NCBI GenBank assembly: GCA_030762895.1
Contig: CM061067.1
Coordinates: forward strand, 165,042,518-165,106,517
Reading direction: 5' to 3'
Length of the DNA stretch: 64,000 nt
From: Sophora flavescens
Lineage: Eukaryota > Streptophyta > Magnoliopsida > Fabales > Fabaceae
Positions within the stretch are counted from its first letter, which is position 1; every line of letters starts with the position of its first letter. The translations under genes and the position numbers were made by a program. The notes beneath the pieces were generated by a model that was not told where the DNA came from, searched no databases, and was given only the letters and a program-made list of their open reading frames with translations. Below are positions 44,890-56,036 of the stretch, piece by piece.

Positions 44890-45750
44890 ATTGGTTGTCA
44901 TGTCCCTGTTGTCCCTCTTAACGCAGATCACTCCATATAGTACTGCAGTTTATTTCTAAACCTTTTTTTTATACAAGTTTATTTTTAATTTTTATTAATT
45001 AACTTGAATTAGTAAACAAATTCTTGTGCAAATTAAAATAAATAAAGACTTAACATAAAACAAGTTATATGTACAATCAAATCGTATGTCATTGAAGCGA
45101 TTCATAAGTTAAAATTACATGATTAAAAGATAAAAAATTTCTGCAACATAGCCCTAAAATATAAAAAAGTTTCTGCATCAACATCATTTTCTTCTCAGTC
45201 CTGTCATCAGAAACTCCAATGGATGCATCACCTCCCTCACTTGAATTCCATGATGCAAAGTAAATCCTCTGTCAATAGCAGCGAAAGCAAAGTGAAATGG
45301 ATCTTTGCATCTTTCTTCTTCAGTGGAATTCCTTGATGCATCATCTTGAATCCACAATCACTTGCTTCCAAAGCAAAGTGAAAGGGATGACGGGGATGAA
45401 ATAAAGTGAGAGAATCACATTACGTGATTCACCCAACCTTAATATCCATGTAATATGATTTACACAAACTCAGAAATTGTTTGACCATTAAGACAAAGAT
45501 CTTTGAGTCTAGGAATAGGAAGAAAGAGTGATGAAGTTAGTCTCCATGGCAGAGCCATATTGTGAAGCAGAAAAATTAAAAGGATGGAAAAAAGTTATTT
45601 ATAGGAGCAGTGGATGAAGTTACTAAGCTATTCTGATTTTCTTGAAAACTTATCGATATACTTAATGCTCATTAAGAGGATTAGGTACAAGGTGAATGGG
45701 TAAGTAGCACAGTAGTCAAAGGAATGAATGTTTTTGCAGAAACTAATAAA
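44890..45750 (-). pseudogene. Captured host-gene segment, copy A, in CACTA-2
   Basis: Minus-strand counterpart of 3355-4195, with ATG at 45558 (MALPWRLTSS), the TATA-like box changed, and the downstream coding-like stretch at 45190-45330. Confidence 0.5.
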
Positions 45751-45754
45751 CTTT

Positions 45755-45990
45755 TAACGTCCGTTGTGTAATACAACTGACGTAAGAAGTGTGAGTGTTT
45801 TTAACGTCAGTTTCTTAATACAACTGACGTTAAATATATGACCTTTAACGTCAGTTTTTACTAACAACTGACGTCATAAGTGTGAGAGTTTTTAACGTCA
45901 GTTTCTTAAGACAACTGACGTTAAATATATGATCTTTAACGTCAGGTTTTACTAAAAACTAACGTAAAATGTTGTTTTATTTTAATTATA
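45755..45990. repeat. CACTA-2 inner block of TTAACGTCAGTT repeats
   Basis: Six or more facing motifs between captured copy A and the transposon gene leader, equal to 3100-3350 in CACTA-1. Confidence 0.8.
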
Positions 45991-47155
45991 ACATTTACAC
46001 ATGCGCGCCTTCTCCACTTCTCTGTACGTCTCTTTTCTCTTTTCATCACGCTCAACCCTCACTCTCAACCCTCACCCTCACTCTCACTCTACCCTAATCG
46101 CTAGCTCATCTCCACCGCAACCAACGCGAGGGCTTCTTCGCCACCACCGTGAGGTATACTCTTAACCCCTAACTCTGTCTTTCCCGCTCATTCTTTGCAA
46201 TAACTTGACATCTCTCTTTCCCCTTCCCGCGCACTAACTCTCCTTGTCCCTCTGCTCTCGGTAACCACATCGAACGTTGGCCACCACTCGAGCTTCCCCC
46301 CCCCCCACCACGCGAGCGCCTATTTCTGGTGAGTCTTTAGGGCACATTTTTTTATTTTTGGTTTTGAGTGCATGCATGTTGCTCTGCTGGTTGAAACTGT
46401 AGTCTCAGTAGTTATAACTTTAAACCGTGAGTTTGAGTTGTTTGGAATGTCTCTATTTTTGGTTTTGAGTGCATGTTGCTCTGCTGGTTGATCTGTCAAG
46501 GCCGTGATGCTCATCACGGCTAGGCCGTGATCAGTTCTGCCTATGAGGGTCTGGTTCAGTTGGCACGTTACGGCCGTGATGGACATCACGGCCAGGCCGT
46601 GACCAGTGCTTGGCAATCTTCAAAAACTATAGTTTTCAATCTCCCGTATCGTCCTTATATTGGATATATAGATGTTTTGTATATCTATAGGACCTATCTA
46701 GTTATTTTTATTTATACTTCTGTATTTATTTTGAGTTATAACCTATGTTAATACATATATATTGTTTCTGAACAGGCATACATATGGATCAGTCGGATAG
46801 CCCACATGCACGGGAGGACACTGTGGGGGTTTCGCAGGACCCGATCACGCCTACGCTTGATTCTAGTGTAAGTTTACATGTTATATACTATCTTTAGTCC
46901 TTCTTGTTAATGTAAGTTTATAATGTTACAACCCTCTATTTTATCATTTTTTTTGTCCATACAGACATCACAGGCTCATAGGAAACGGGGTAGAGGAGCC
47001 ACCTCGTTGAAGAAACTACAGAAGGACAGGCAGAGCGGACAGAAGCTTGAGGTATCCTTCGATGCTAATCTAAATGCCCAGGGACCCCGTGCTAAAGAAT
47101 TTAATAAGTGGGTGTTTCTACAAGCGAAGCAGCACGTAAGCATCAACTACAACCA

Positions 47156-48563
47156 TGATAGTGTGATTTTACATCATATTTTCTGTATACTTTTGCATGC
47201 ATTTTTCATATAGATTAGGCATTCTTTATTTGATTTTTATTAGTTTTTACATTGGAACGGGTGAAGGTGGTTTTGTGTGTTGTTTTGCAGAAATTGATGA
47301 AAAATGCTCAGATTTGGCCATAATAAAGCTTGGAAGAAATAGAGCCTGAAAAGAGAAGAAATTGAGCCAAGCAGAATTCTGGAGATTCGCCCCGCGAGAC
47401 TCGATTCGCCTCGCGACCCTGAAAGCTGACTGTTCCAGAAAATGCAAGCCTTTCTGGTTCGCCTCGCGAACCTTGTTTCGCCTCGCGAGTCTGGAAACCA
47501 GAAACCATCACGCCCAGGCCCTGATGCTCCTCACGGGCATATTTGAGAAGCAATTTACGGTCTCGCCTCGCGAAGCATTTCTCGCCTCGCGAGAGTTCAA
47601 TTATCTGAAACAGCAGATTATAATATTCGCCTCGCGAGAGGACATTCGCCTCGCGAGCGAGCGCAGAACTGAGTGGTATAAGTTGTTGTTTTAGGGCAGA
47701 ATTGAGGGAGTTCTTGGAGGGGGAACCACTTGGAGACTGCGGCTGGAGTAAGGTTTCAACCCTAGAAGGGAGCTAAGTTAGGGGGTTGCTGTGACGACAG
47801 TGGGAAGCTTCAATGGAGTTCTCCCTTTCCTCCTTTCTCTACTGTTTTTCTGGTTTGGCTTTCTCTGTAGTTATGAATAGTTAAATCCTGTTTGTTGGGA
47901 TTAGATGTAACCAAATTGATTATTATGTATTTATCTTGACTGATTATTCTGTGTTCATGTCTTCATATTAGTGATTAAATTTCTGTTCTTAATGCTTGCT
48001 GTGGCTAGCACCCCCATGACTCGATTAGTGTTTTGATATGTAATGGAGATGTTCGTATCAGAACCGGAACTGAAATTAATCACCTAGTAACCCCTTGCCT
48101 CTAGAGATGGAGTTTGGTTTGCTAGTAATCGTGTAATCCCTAATCTTAATGCAATTTCATTAATCTAGGTCACCTAAGAGATTAGGGTCTATTAGTGGAA
48201 TTAGGCTCTTGTCATCCGAGAGATCGGGGCTTGAGTAGTTTAGTGGATTGATTTTAATATTTGAAGCATGAATGGGAGGTATCTAGTCCTGGTAGTACAT
48301 GAGAAAGAGGTTTGGTGAAGTCTAGTCCCAACATATCCTTTTCCGCACTCCAAGTGTTTGTTAAAAGTCCCAAAAGACCAAAAACATTTTAATTGCTTTT
48401 GTTTCCTTATTTTATGTTTTGATCTCTTTTCATGCGATCGTTTAGTCTAGATAGTTGTTGAGCTTGTGAATTGGTAATTGGCAACCGATCCCTGTGGACG
48501 ATATCCGGTCTCACCACCGTATTTACTTGTTTGCGACTAGGTATACTTGCCAAAATCGTGTCA
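47156..48563 (+). repeat. 5' LTR of the Athila-like element
   Basis: 1408 bp, TGATAGTGTG..CGTGTCA. 47386-47670 contains eight copies of TCGCCTCGCGA, a motif built on the palindrome TCGCGA. Confidence 0.85.
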
Positions 48564-48569
48564 AGTTTT

Positions 48570-48587
48570 TGGCGCCGTTGCCGAGGA
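48570..48587 (+). other. Primer binding site of the Athila-like element
   Basis: TGGCGCCGTTGCCGAGGA, seven bases after the LTR end, one base from the usual Athila form. Confidence 0.8.
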
Positions 48588-48704
48588 TTGGTTTTGCCAA
48601 TATCATTAGTAACAAGGGAGGCAACTAATTTAGACATTTTTATTCTTTTTTATTTTTCTGTATATATTTGATCTTTTTTTTTTAGTTTTATTTGTGCAAG
48701 GTGG

Positions 48705-49349
48705 ATGCAGTTCATGGAAAATCACTATTATCCACCTGATAAGGAAGCCTCAAGTCACTCTTTGGAAGACAACTGGTGTTTGGGAGACTGCATAGAATTG
48801 ATGGGTCATGTCACTCCAGCACAAGTTGATTATATGACGGGAAGGCTTATATATAACTTTTCCGAGGAGGATTGGGAAACCTTTTGTTCATATTTACCAC
48901 CACCACCACCATGTACGATTCCCATAGAGCCGCATGAAGCAGAATTTGAGAAAAATCTGGTTGTGGGAATGGATCAAATTGAAGATGAAGTGGTGATGGT
49001 GGACAAGTCACAAGAAGAGGGAGTACTTTCCACAAGTCCTTGGGAAATTGAAGAATGGGAATGGAAGGAGCAACCACCGTTGAAAGCTGCTCTAGAACAA
49101 TATTCCCAAGAGCTATCCGCCTCAGAGGCCAAGGCAAGAGCCAACTGTGACAGTATCGAAACTGTGAAGCAGAACTTCAAAATGCAAGTTGAGGATATTT
49201 GCAAACAATTAGAACAAGAGTCACATGCAGCACAAATTGAGGAAAATCTGGTTTGGGGGATAGTTCAAGATGAAGACGAAGTGGTAGTGGATTCCACCAT
49301 GCTTGCTAAGGAATCTGAAATTTCTGCATTGGACAAATATGTCGGCTAG
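48705..49349 (+). CDS. 214-codon ORF in the Athila-like element (unrecognised)
   Basis: First sizeable frame after the primer site: starts MQFMENHYYPPDKEASSHSL, includes a PPPPPP run and acidic stretches (QIEDEVVMVDKSQEE repeated later as QDEDEVVVDST), then a short helical part (KQNFKMQVEDICKQLEQESH). There is no zinc knuckle, protease or gag motif. It is followed in another frame (49359-49565) by TPSTCLENFLVKMPFDPLG. It may be a remnant of a gag-like or element-specific protein. Function unknown. Confidence 0.4.
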   Translation: MQFMENHYYPPDKEASSHSLEDNWCLGDCIELMGHVTPAQVDYMTGRLIYNFSEEDWETFCSYLPPPPPCTIPIEPHEAEFEKNLVVGMDQIEDEVVMVDKSQEEGVLSTSPWEIEEWEWKEQPPLKAALEQYSQELSASEAKARANCDSIETVKQNFKMQVEDICKQLEQESHAAQIEENLVWGIVQDEDEVVVDSTMLAKESEISALDKYVG

Positions 49350-49569
49350 CATGCATGTGTGGACACTGGTAAGTTAACCCCTTCCACTTGTCTGGAAAAC
49401 TTCCTGGTGAAAATGCCATTTGACCCGCTAGGAAGTAAGTGCATTATGGCAGTTAAAGAGGTCAATGGTGCTTTCACACACTGGCTGGGTGGAGTTGAGG
49501 TTAAAGTCATACTACTGCTACAATCTCCACTCCAAGTTCCATTTGATCCGGGAGGAGGATCCTAGGATG

Positions 49570-51193
49570 TCAAGCTAGTGACGTTAAAGAAGCGCTTATT
49601 GGGAGGCAACCCAATTTTTCTTTTTCTTTTTCCTTTTTCCTTTCTCGTTAGTTAGATTTTGTTTTTGATTTTAACCTCTTGAATAATTTGAGAAGCTCAA
49701 GAGGAAAAATAATAAATTGAGAATTACCAAGTGTTTGCAGGGTAAGAAGGAAGGGAGAGCAAGAAGACAAGGAGAAGAGCAAAAGGGGCAGAGACAACAA
49801 AGCCAACACCCGCTATCGCCTCGGTAAGCCGTTCCATTTTTCTCCTTTCTCCAACTTGGTTGTTTACATTGGGGACAATGTAAATTCTTAAGCTTGGGGT
49901 AGGGGTATTTAGCATTTGCATTTTTCATGTTGCATTCATATAGTTTTGCATGATAGTTTGCATGATCACACAATTAGATTGCCCTTGTTTAGATTTTGCA
50001 TCCAAATTGTGAGAACTAAGTGCCAATTAAATTGGGATAGTGAATTGTTGAACCCAATTCTGTTTATTCTTGTGATATGGCAACAAATGAAAATGTTTGA
50101 GATAATCTTGGATAGTTGATAATTAGCATATGGTTTTATAGATTTGTGTTTTTCATTGATTCTTGAACTACTAAAATGTGAGATTTTGAGCCAAAGGGGT
50201 ACTCACTAAATTTACCCCATTCTTTGTGTTAGAGTGTTATTCCTCTTGGATTGTTTTCTCTAGAACTTGACTTGAAACCATTTTGAAGCTTAAAAATTTT
50301 TGAAAATATTTTTGAAAATGATTGAGGCAATAGGTATTTTCTGGCCTTCTGAGCTTTGAATGATGAAATGCTACCCCTTAGTTACCCAATTTTGAGCATG
50401 AAAAAAATGCTTTTCTTGGTACCTTGAAATATATTGTTGAATATGTTTGATAGGACCTTCTAAAGTATTACAAAAAGGGTAAAAAGGTAGTTGGAAAAAA
50501 AGTTTGGGATGAAAGAATCAAAAAAAAAAAAATTCTCTTGAGTGGAAAAAAATCTCCCCTTCTCCAAATAAAAGAAAAAGAAAAAGAAAAAAAAGAAAAA
50601 TAAAATAAGAGAAGGGGATGACAAAAAGAAATGAGAAATATAATGAAAAGAAAGAAAAGAAAGGTGGAAAAAGGAATTGAAACCCAAAAGGTATTTTAGA
50701 AGGTCATGTTTTACAAATGTTGATATGTTGTGTAGCCTTTTGAAATTTCCTTTTCTTGATTTCCCCACCAACGATTAATCCCATGGCCACGTTACAACCC
50801 AAGTAAAAGACCTCTTGATTCTAAATTGTTTTCATTAATAAAGTAGAGATTTGGTTGATAGTCAAGCCTATGGTAGGATTCATTCCTTGAGGAAAATTGA
50901 GCGAATTGTCTTATTCCCCTAAACACTTGAGTGAGGTGAGGAAGAGAGCCAAGCAAATGAACAAGCTTGGGGTGAGCTTCAGGTGAGAAAGAGTGCCCAA
51001 ATCAGTGAGAACATGAGTCTAAGGAACCTAAGCCTCTAATTGGACTTGAATTGATTGTCTCTTGCTAAATTGTATGAATTGCCTATTGCTTGGATTATTT
51101 ACTCGGGTTCTTGGTTCACTATCCATGTTCTGTTTCTTCTTCTGGCCTTAGTGATTGCTTGAGGACAGGCAATTGAATAAGCTTGGGGTGATT
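49570..51193 (+). other. Non-coding internal part of the Athila-like element
   Basis: Includes the block TTATTGGGAGGCAACCCAA at 49595, common after the coding part of Athila-like elements, three AAGCTTGGGGT purine tracts (49888, 50965, 51178) and a long A/G-rich stretch 50515-50690. No gene. Confidence 0.6.
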
Positions 51194-51898
51194 TGATAGT
51201 ATGATTTTACATCATATTTTCTGTATACTTTTGCATGCATTTTTCATATAGATTAGGCATTCTTTATTTGATTTTTATTAGTTTTTACATTGAACGAGTG
51301 AAGGTGGTTTTGTGTGTTGTTTTGCAGAAATTGATGAAAAATGCTTAGATTTGGCCATAATAAAGCTTGGAAGAAATAGAGCCTGAAAAGAGAAGAAATT
51401 GAGCCAAGCAGAATTCTGGAGATTCGCCCCGCGAGACTCGATTTGCCTCGCGACCCTGAAAGCTGACTGTTCCAGAAAATGCAAGCCTTTCTGGTTCGCC
51501 TTGCGAACCTTGTTTGGCCTCGCGAGTCTGGAAACCAGAAACCATCACGCCCAGGCCCTGATGCTCCTCACGAGCATATTTGAGAAGCAATTTACGGTCT
51601 CGCCTCGCGAGAGTTCAATTATCTGAAACAGCAGATTATAATATTCGCCTCGCGAGAGGACATTCGCCTCGCGAGCGAGCGCAGAACTGAGTGGTATAAG
51701 TTGTTGTTTTAGGGCAGAATTGAGGGAGTTCTTGGAGGGGGAAGCACTTTGAGGCTGCGGCTGAAGTAGGGTTTCAACCCTAGAAGGGAGCTGAGTTAGG
51801 GGGTTGCTGTTACGATAGTGGGAAGCTTCAATGGAGTTCTCCCTTTCCTCCTTTCTCTACTGCTTTCCTGGTTTGGCTTTCTCTGTAGTTATGAATAG
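51194..51898 (+). repeat. Truncated 3' LTR of the Athila-like element
   Basis: Matches 47156-47880, lacks one TCGCCTCGCGA copy (20 bp gap relative to 47570-47590), and ends abruptly at ATGAATAG, joined to CACTA sequence GCTGAGGGCG. Confidence 0.88.
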
Positions 51899-54239
51899 GC
51901 TGAGGGCGAAGCAGGAAGAGCACTCTGCTAGGATTTAAAGAGGAGAGGTACCTGAGGGCACACCATCAAGTCCTCCGTCGGACATCGACCGCGAGGATGT
52001 CTGGTTAGCCGGCCGCATGAAAAAGACGGGATCTTTTAAAGTTGATGTCACTCGCGAAGTGGCAGATAAGATTGTAAGTAAATAATTAACTTGATTTCAA
52101 TTGATATTTGTATAGATATTTGCAACACTTTTCACTTGCACGTTTTTTCATTTTTTTTTCATTGTAGATGGATCTTAAAGCAAAATCCTCCCAGGGCGCA
52201 TTCGTCCCTTCTGGACGGCAGGACGTCTTGATGACTGCTCTAAGCAAGAAGGACCATCCTGGTCGGGTTCTCGGTGTTCCTGGGAACGTGACCATCAAAG
52301 AATATTATGGCAAGTCTGCTTCATGAAAGCGGGTGGTCAATGAAGCATCAATTTTGGCTGACATTACTCAGCACCTCATGTCCAACCCAGCTATTACAAC
52401 ACATCTGATGCAAGGCTTAATATCTAACCCAAAATTCAAGCAGGCGCTTGCCAGAGAGCTTTCCTCCGTCGGTACATCCCAGGACACCGCAGGGCTTGCC
52501 AACCCTTCACATGTGAGCACAAAAGAGAGTTTTAGTAGGGCACATGTGGAGGACGATGAGTTGGCAGCTAGGGAGCGGGAGTTGGAAGTCCAGCGCCATG
52601 AGCATGAGTTGGAAATGAAAAGGCGTGAGCTTGAGTTGGACTCCAAACGACGTGAGCTCAAAATATTAGCAAATGTATTTATTCATTATTAATGTCCAAA
52701 TTAGTCAAATAATTACTTGTGTTTTTTTTTAATTATAAAAAACTTATCTATTTTATTTTTCCTAAACTGAAGGCCAAGTCGACGTCGGTGTCGTTGTCAC
52801 CTATCACTCGTTGGTTCTCACTTGGTGAGGATTATGCGTTTCAGATTTTTGAATGTCCAATGGAGCACGATGGATGGGTGGCACGCCCAGATCAATGGAG
52901 GATATTTACCTTCTGTGGTGATGATCTCGGGAACGCCTGCAGAAATAGCGTCTGGATGAACAGTAATGTTTTCAGTCTCTGGTGCACGTAAGTTAATTTT
53001 AATTTTATAACTTATTTATTTTTGGTATTTTTCCATTTAATAATTTATTTTAATTTCAATATATATATTATGTAATTAACATCCACACCTTTTCATATCT
53101 TAGGTATCTCCATCGTCTTCAGCTTGATAAGGGTGTTGCATCAGTTTACGGTTTGTTAGATCCGTCAATCCTTCTGCCCGATTTCTTTGCTGGCGATGCA
53201 TTGAGTAACTACTTAGAGAACTTGTTGGGAGACAATCCGAAAGAATTATATCTGGCTCCCTACTGTATGAAAAGCCATTGGCAGTTGTTGGTACTTCACC
53301 CGTCTAGGCATAGAGTCATATTCTTCTGCTCTCTCCACCAAGATCCGCCACCGAAGGTGGTGGAAGCTGTAAATAAGTAAGTAACTAATCTTAAATTTAA
53401 TTTAAGTTTTAATATCAGTTGTTTTTAGTTTATTACACACATGATATATGAATTTGTTAATTGATCGACATGATTATTTGTTTTTGTTAGAGCGCTGAAG
53501 GCGAGTAGCATAAGTTGCGCCAACGGGAGAAGTAGGACTTCTAAGGCCAAAGCAAATCCTGTATGGAACATCCTCAAGGTTTGGTAGTTTATTTATCAAA
53601 TAATTAATATTATAATTACTAATTTATATGTATATTCAACTGACGTTGAAATTAATTTTGTTGGTAGTCTCGATTTCAAATTGACCGGTGGTCGTGCGGC
53701 TATTATGTGATGCTTCAAATGCTGAACATAGTATCCACATCTATTACGGATGGATGGATTAAGGTAATATTTAAACAACTTGTTAAATTATATATTATAG
53801 TTTTGAAGATGACTTGCATTGATGTTATTGTTATTATTTGAACGTGTGTAGGCATTTAGCGACCAATCGCCTATTCAAGAAGATGAGTTAAGAGACTTGA
53901 GGATGCGCTTCGCTGAATTCTTCTTCAAGTATGCGGCTAAAAAAGGAATTGACAAGATACCTCCGCAATACTTAGATAAATAGTTTTTTTGTTAGACTTT
54001 AGAAACTAATTAATAACATGTATATATATATCCTTAGATTGGTAGTTTTGTTTTTTAGACATTGGAACTAAAATTTATTTATATATATACATGGGTTTTG
54101 GTTTTAAGTCCCCCCATTGTTCCATTTTTCCTTTGCAATTCTGTAATGTGTGTGATATTACGTATTCTTGGGATATTTACTGAATGCAGGGATAGCTGAG
54201 GGGAGTGATATTTTAAAACTGAATTTAAAAAAAGAAACC

Positions 54240-54625
54240 TATTAACGTCAGTTGTATCAAACAACTGACGTTAATAGTATTTTATAAAATATAAAGTACA
54301 CTATTAACGTCAGTTGTTTATTAAAACTGACATTAAAATTAAACCTTTAACGTCAGTTCTTTATAACCACTGACGTTAGTTTTAACAAAATTAACGTCCG
54401 TTGTCTTAAAGAACTGACGTTAATAGTTTTATGTTTAGCGTCAGTTGTTTAAAAAACCGACTCTAATTTTTACGAAATTAACATCGGTTTTGTTAAGGAA
54501 CTGACGTTAATAGTTTTATATTTAACGTCAGTTCTCAACTGACGTTAAAATATTAACTATTAACGTCAGCTGTATTTACGTCAGTCATTATTCTGACGTA
54601 AAAAATCAATTTTAACTGACGTAAA
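54240..54625. repeat. CACTA-2 right subterminal repeats
   Basis: About ten facing TTAACGTCAGTT/AACTGACGTTAA pairs up to 20 bases from the terminus. Confidence 0.88.
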
Positions 54626-54648
54626 AAGCACTTATTGCACTAGTGAAT

Positions 54649-54917
54649 ATCGGGCGCGCGCATGGCCTATTAGCGCAAAACGGCGTAACAGCAAGAATTG
54701 TGGGGGTGTAGTGTGGTTGATAGACCTCTAACACATATTAAGTGTCTTGGGTTCCATAGCTTGCTACACCAATTCACTGTGTGTTAAGTTTTATCAATCT
54801 AGGTCTGGTTCCATAGCTTGCTATACAAACCCGATGCATTACATCCAAGATGTCAGCCCAGGAAATTTTTTTTAATCTCTTAAATGTTTTCTTTAACTTT
54901 TGAAATATGTGGGGGAT
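54649..54917 (+). other. Rest of copia-3 3' untranslated region
   Basis: Continuation of 43421 after the CACTA-2 duplication AAT, ending in polypurine tract GTGGGGGAT. Confidence 0.7.
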
Positions 54918-56031
54918 TGTTGGATAATTAGAGATATTTCAAAAGTTTAATGTTTTATTTTAGTTGTGTAATTATCACACAACAAGTGTAAAATAAATCT
55001 GGTTGGATTTTATTATTTAGTCAAATTAATTTTTGTGAAAATAATTTTATATTTTATTTAGTCATACATATTTTGTTTGTTTTAATTTGATCCTATAAAA
55101 GAGGAACAATCTATACTAGTAATTGACTGTTTTTTTTAAAAGTTTTAAATAAAAGAAAAGTGTTGTTGCACGTTCTGTTTTGCCCATTCTGATCCGAAAA
55201 TTGTTGCTAGCAATTGCCCATTTCGATCCGAAAATTGTTGCTAGCAATTGCCCATTCTGATCCTAAATAAATGCTAGCTGTTGGTAGCCTTTTTAAAAAG
55301 GGGATATATGCTTTAAAAGAAAACAGTGTGGTGGACTTCGGCAATATATAAATATTGAAAACAAAAGCTGCTTTGAGAATATACATCACAGTGTGCATTA
55401 CGTGAACTTTTTAAAAAATAGATATTTTTTGTTCTAAAAATTTCCTCTCATCTATTATTTTGTTCTTGGGTTACATTGCATGCTTCATTTTTATCATTTT
55501 CTTGGATGTTCAGTCGGTTTAATTAATCGGGAGGGGCCTGTTGTATTCTGGGGGGTTTGCGCACCACGCGGATAAACCCTTGAGGGCAGTGTGATTCCAC
55601 ATACCTCAGGCTATTGTGATTTGTTCGTTAGTTCGAGCTTGATTCTTGTGTTCGTGCTACGTTGATGACAACTTTTAACAAAGCTGGTACCAGGTAGTGA
55701 AGAGAGCTTACTCACCTTTTGAAGAAATAATCAATGATCATTTCAATTTTAAAAAAAAAACGCAAACCCACACTGAGGCAGAAGGACGAAGAGAATAGAT
55801 CAAGATTCTTAGTGGCTGACTTCCTCCCAATCCACAGCAAACTATTATTTGTTCCATGTTCATTTCTCCTGCAAGAGGCTGAGAATTACGAAAGGATCAA
55901 AAGAACAATTCGCAGTGATGAAGAGAATTCCCTATGTTTGGGTTGTAAAACAAGCACTTCACCTATCTGAGAGCTCACTACAAAGATTGAGGCGCGCACA
56001 CACTTTTCTTTCTCACAACAAATTGCTTTCA
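54918..56031 (+). repeat. Copia-3 3' LTR
   Basis: 1114 bp, TGTTGGATAATT..TTGCTTTCA, followed by CTACA. It is close to the 5' LTR with scattered substitutions. Confidence 0.9.
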
Positions 56032-56036
56032 CTACA

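Larger units (their letters stand above)
47156..51898 (+). mobile_element. Athila-like non-coding LTR retrotransposon derivative, 3' LTR truncated
   Basis: Complete 5' LTR 47156-48563, primer site TGGCGCCGTTGCCGAGGA at 48570 (the form usual for Athila-type gypsy), internal region without gag-pol motifs, purine tract GCTTGGGGTGATT at 51181, and a 3' LTR from 51194 that stops at 51898, about half length. It sits in the second exon of the CACTA-2 gene. Long internal non-coding sequence plus missing pol fits a LARD-type element moved by a partner. Confidence 0.88.
46784..53983 (+). pseudogene. CACTA-2 gene: Transposase_24-like region plus Ulp1-like (C48) protease, interrupted
   Basis: Exons: 46784-46867 (MDQSDSPH), 46965-47155 (cut by the LTR element), 51899-52073 (5' cut, TAA inside), 52168-52674 (TGA at 52324), 52773-52987, 53104-53376, 53491-53578, 53668-53763, 53852-53983. 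About 500 bp present in CACTA-1 (1334-1860) is missing at the insertion. The last five exons are open and give the protease: LLDPSILLPDFFAGDALSNY, SHWQLLVLHP with the catalytic His, WSCGYYVM with the catalytic Cys, ending IDKIPPQYLDK. Where Ulp1 has its Asp the sequence reads VIFFCSL. Ulp1 enzymes cleave SUMO from proteins; why transposons carry this domain is not settled. Confidence 0.85.
43422..54645 (+). mobile_element. CACTA-2 DNA transposon, both ends present, inside copia-3
   Basis: Starts CACTAGTGGAAAATATAC at 43422 and ends with the inverted CACTAGTGCAATAAG at 54645, flanked by the 3 bp duplication AAT (43419-43421 and 54646-54648). Dense TTAACGTCAGTT subterminal repeats at both ends (43440-43720 and 54240-54620). 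It holds the Transposase_24/Ulp1-like gene, but no TNP2-type transposase (Transposase_21) is seen anywhere between its ends, so it depends on another element for movement. An Athila-like LTR element sits inside it. Confidence 0.96.
39332..56031 (+). mobile_element. Copia-3: Ty1/copia retrotransposon split by CACTA-2, inside LINE ORF2
   Basis: LTRs 39332-40442 and 54918-56031 (1111 and 1114 bp) with target duplication CTACA at 39327-39331 and 56032-56036. The 3' LTR starts TGTTGGATAATT; the 5' LTR reads CGTTGG, one base changed. Polypurine tract GTGGGGGAT at 54909. The coding part is only integrase C-terminus, RT and RNase H (41245-43117); gag, protease and most of integrase are missing and an unrelated coding-like segment (40443-41200) stands there. 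Without CACTA-2 the element would be about 5.5 kb. Confidence 0.92.
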
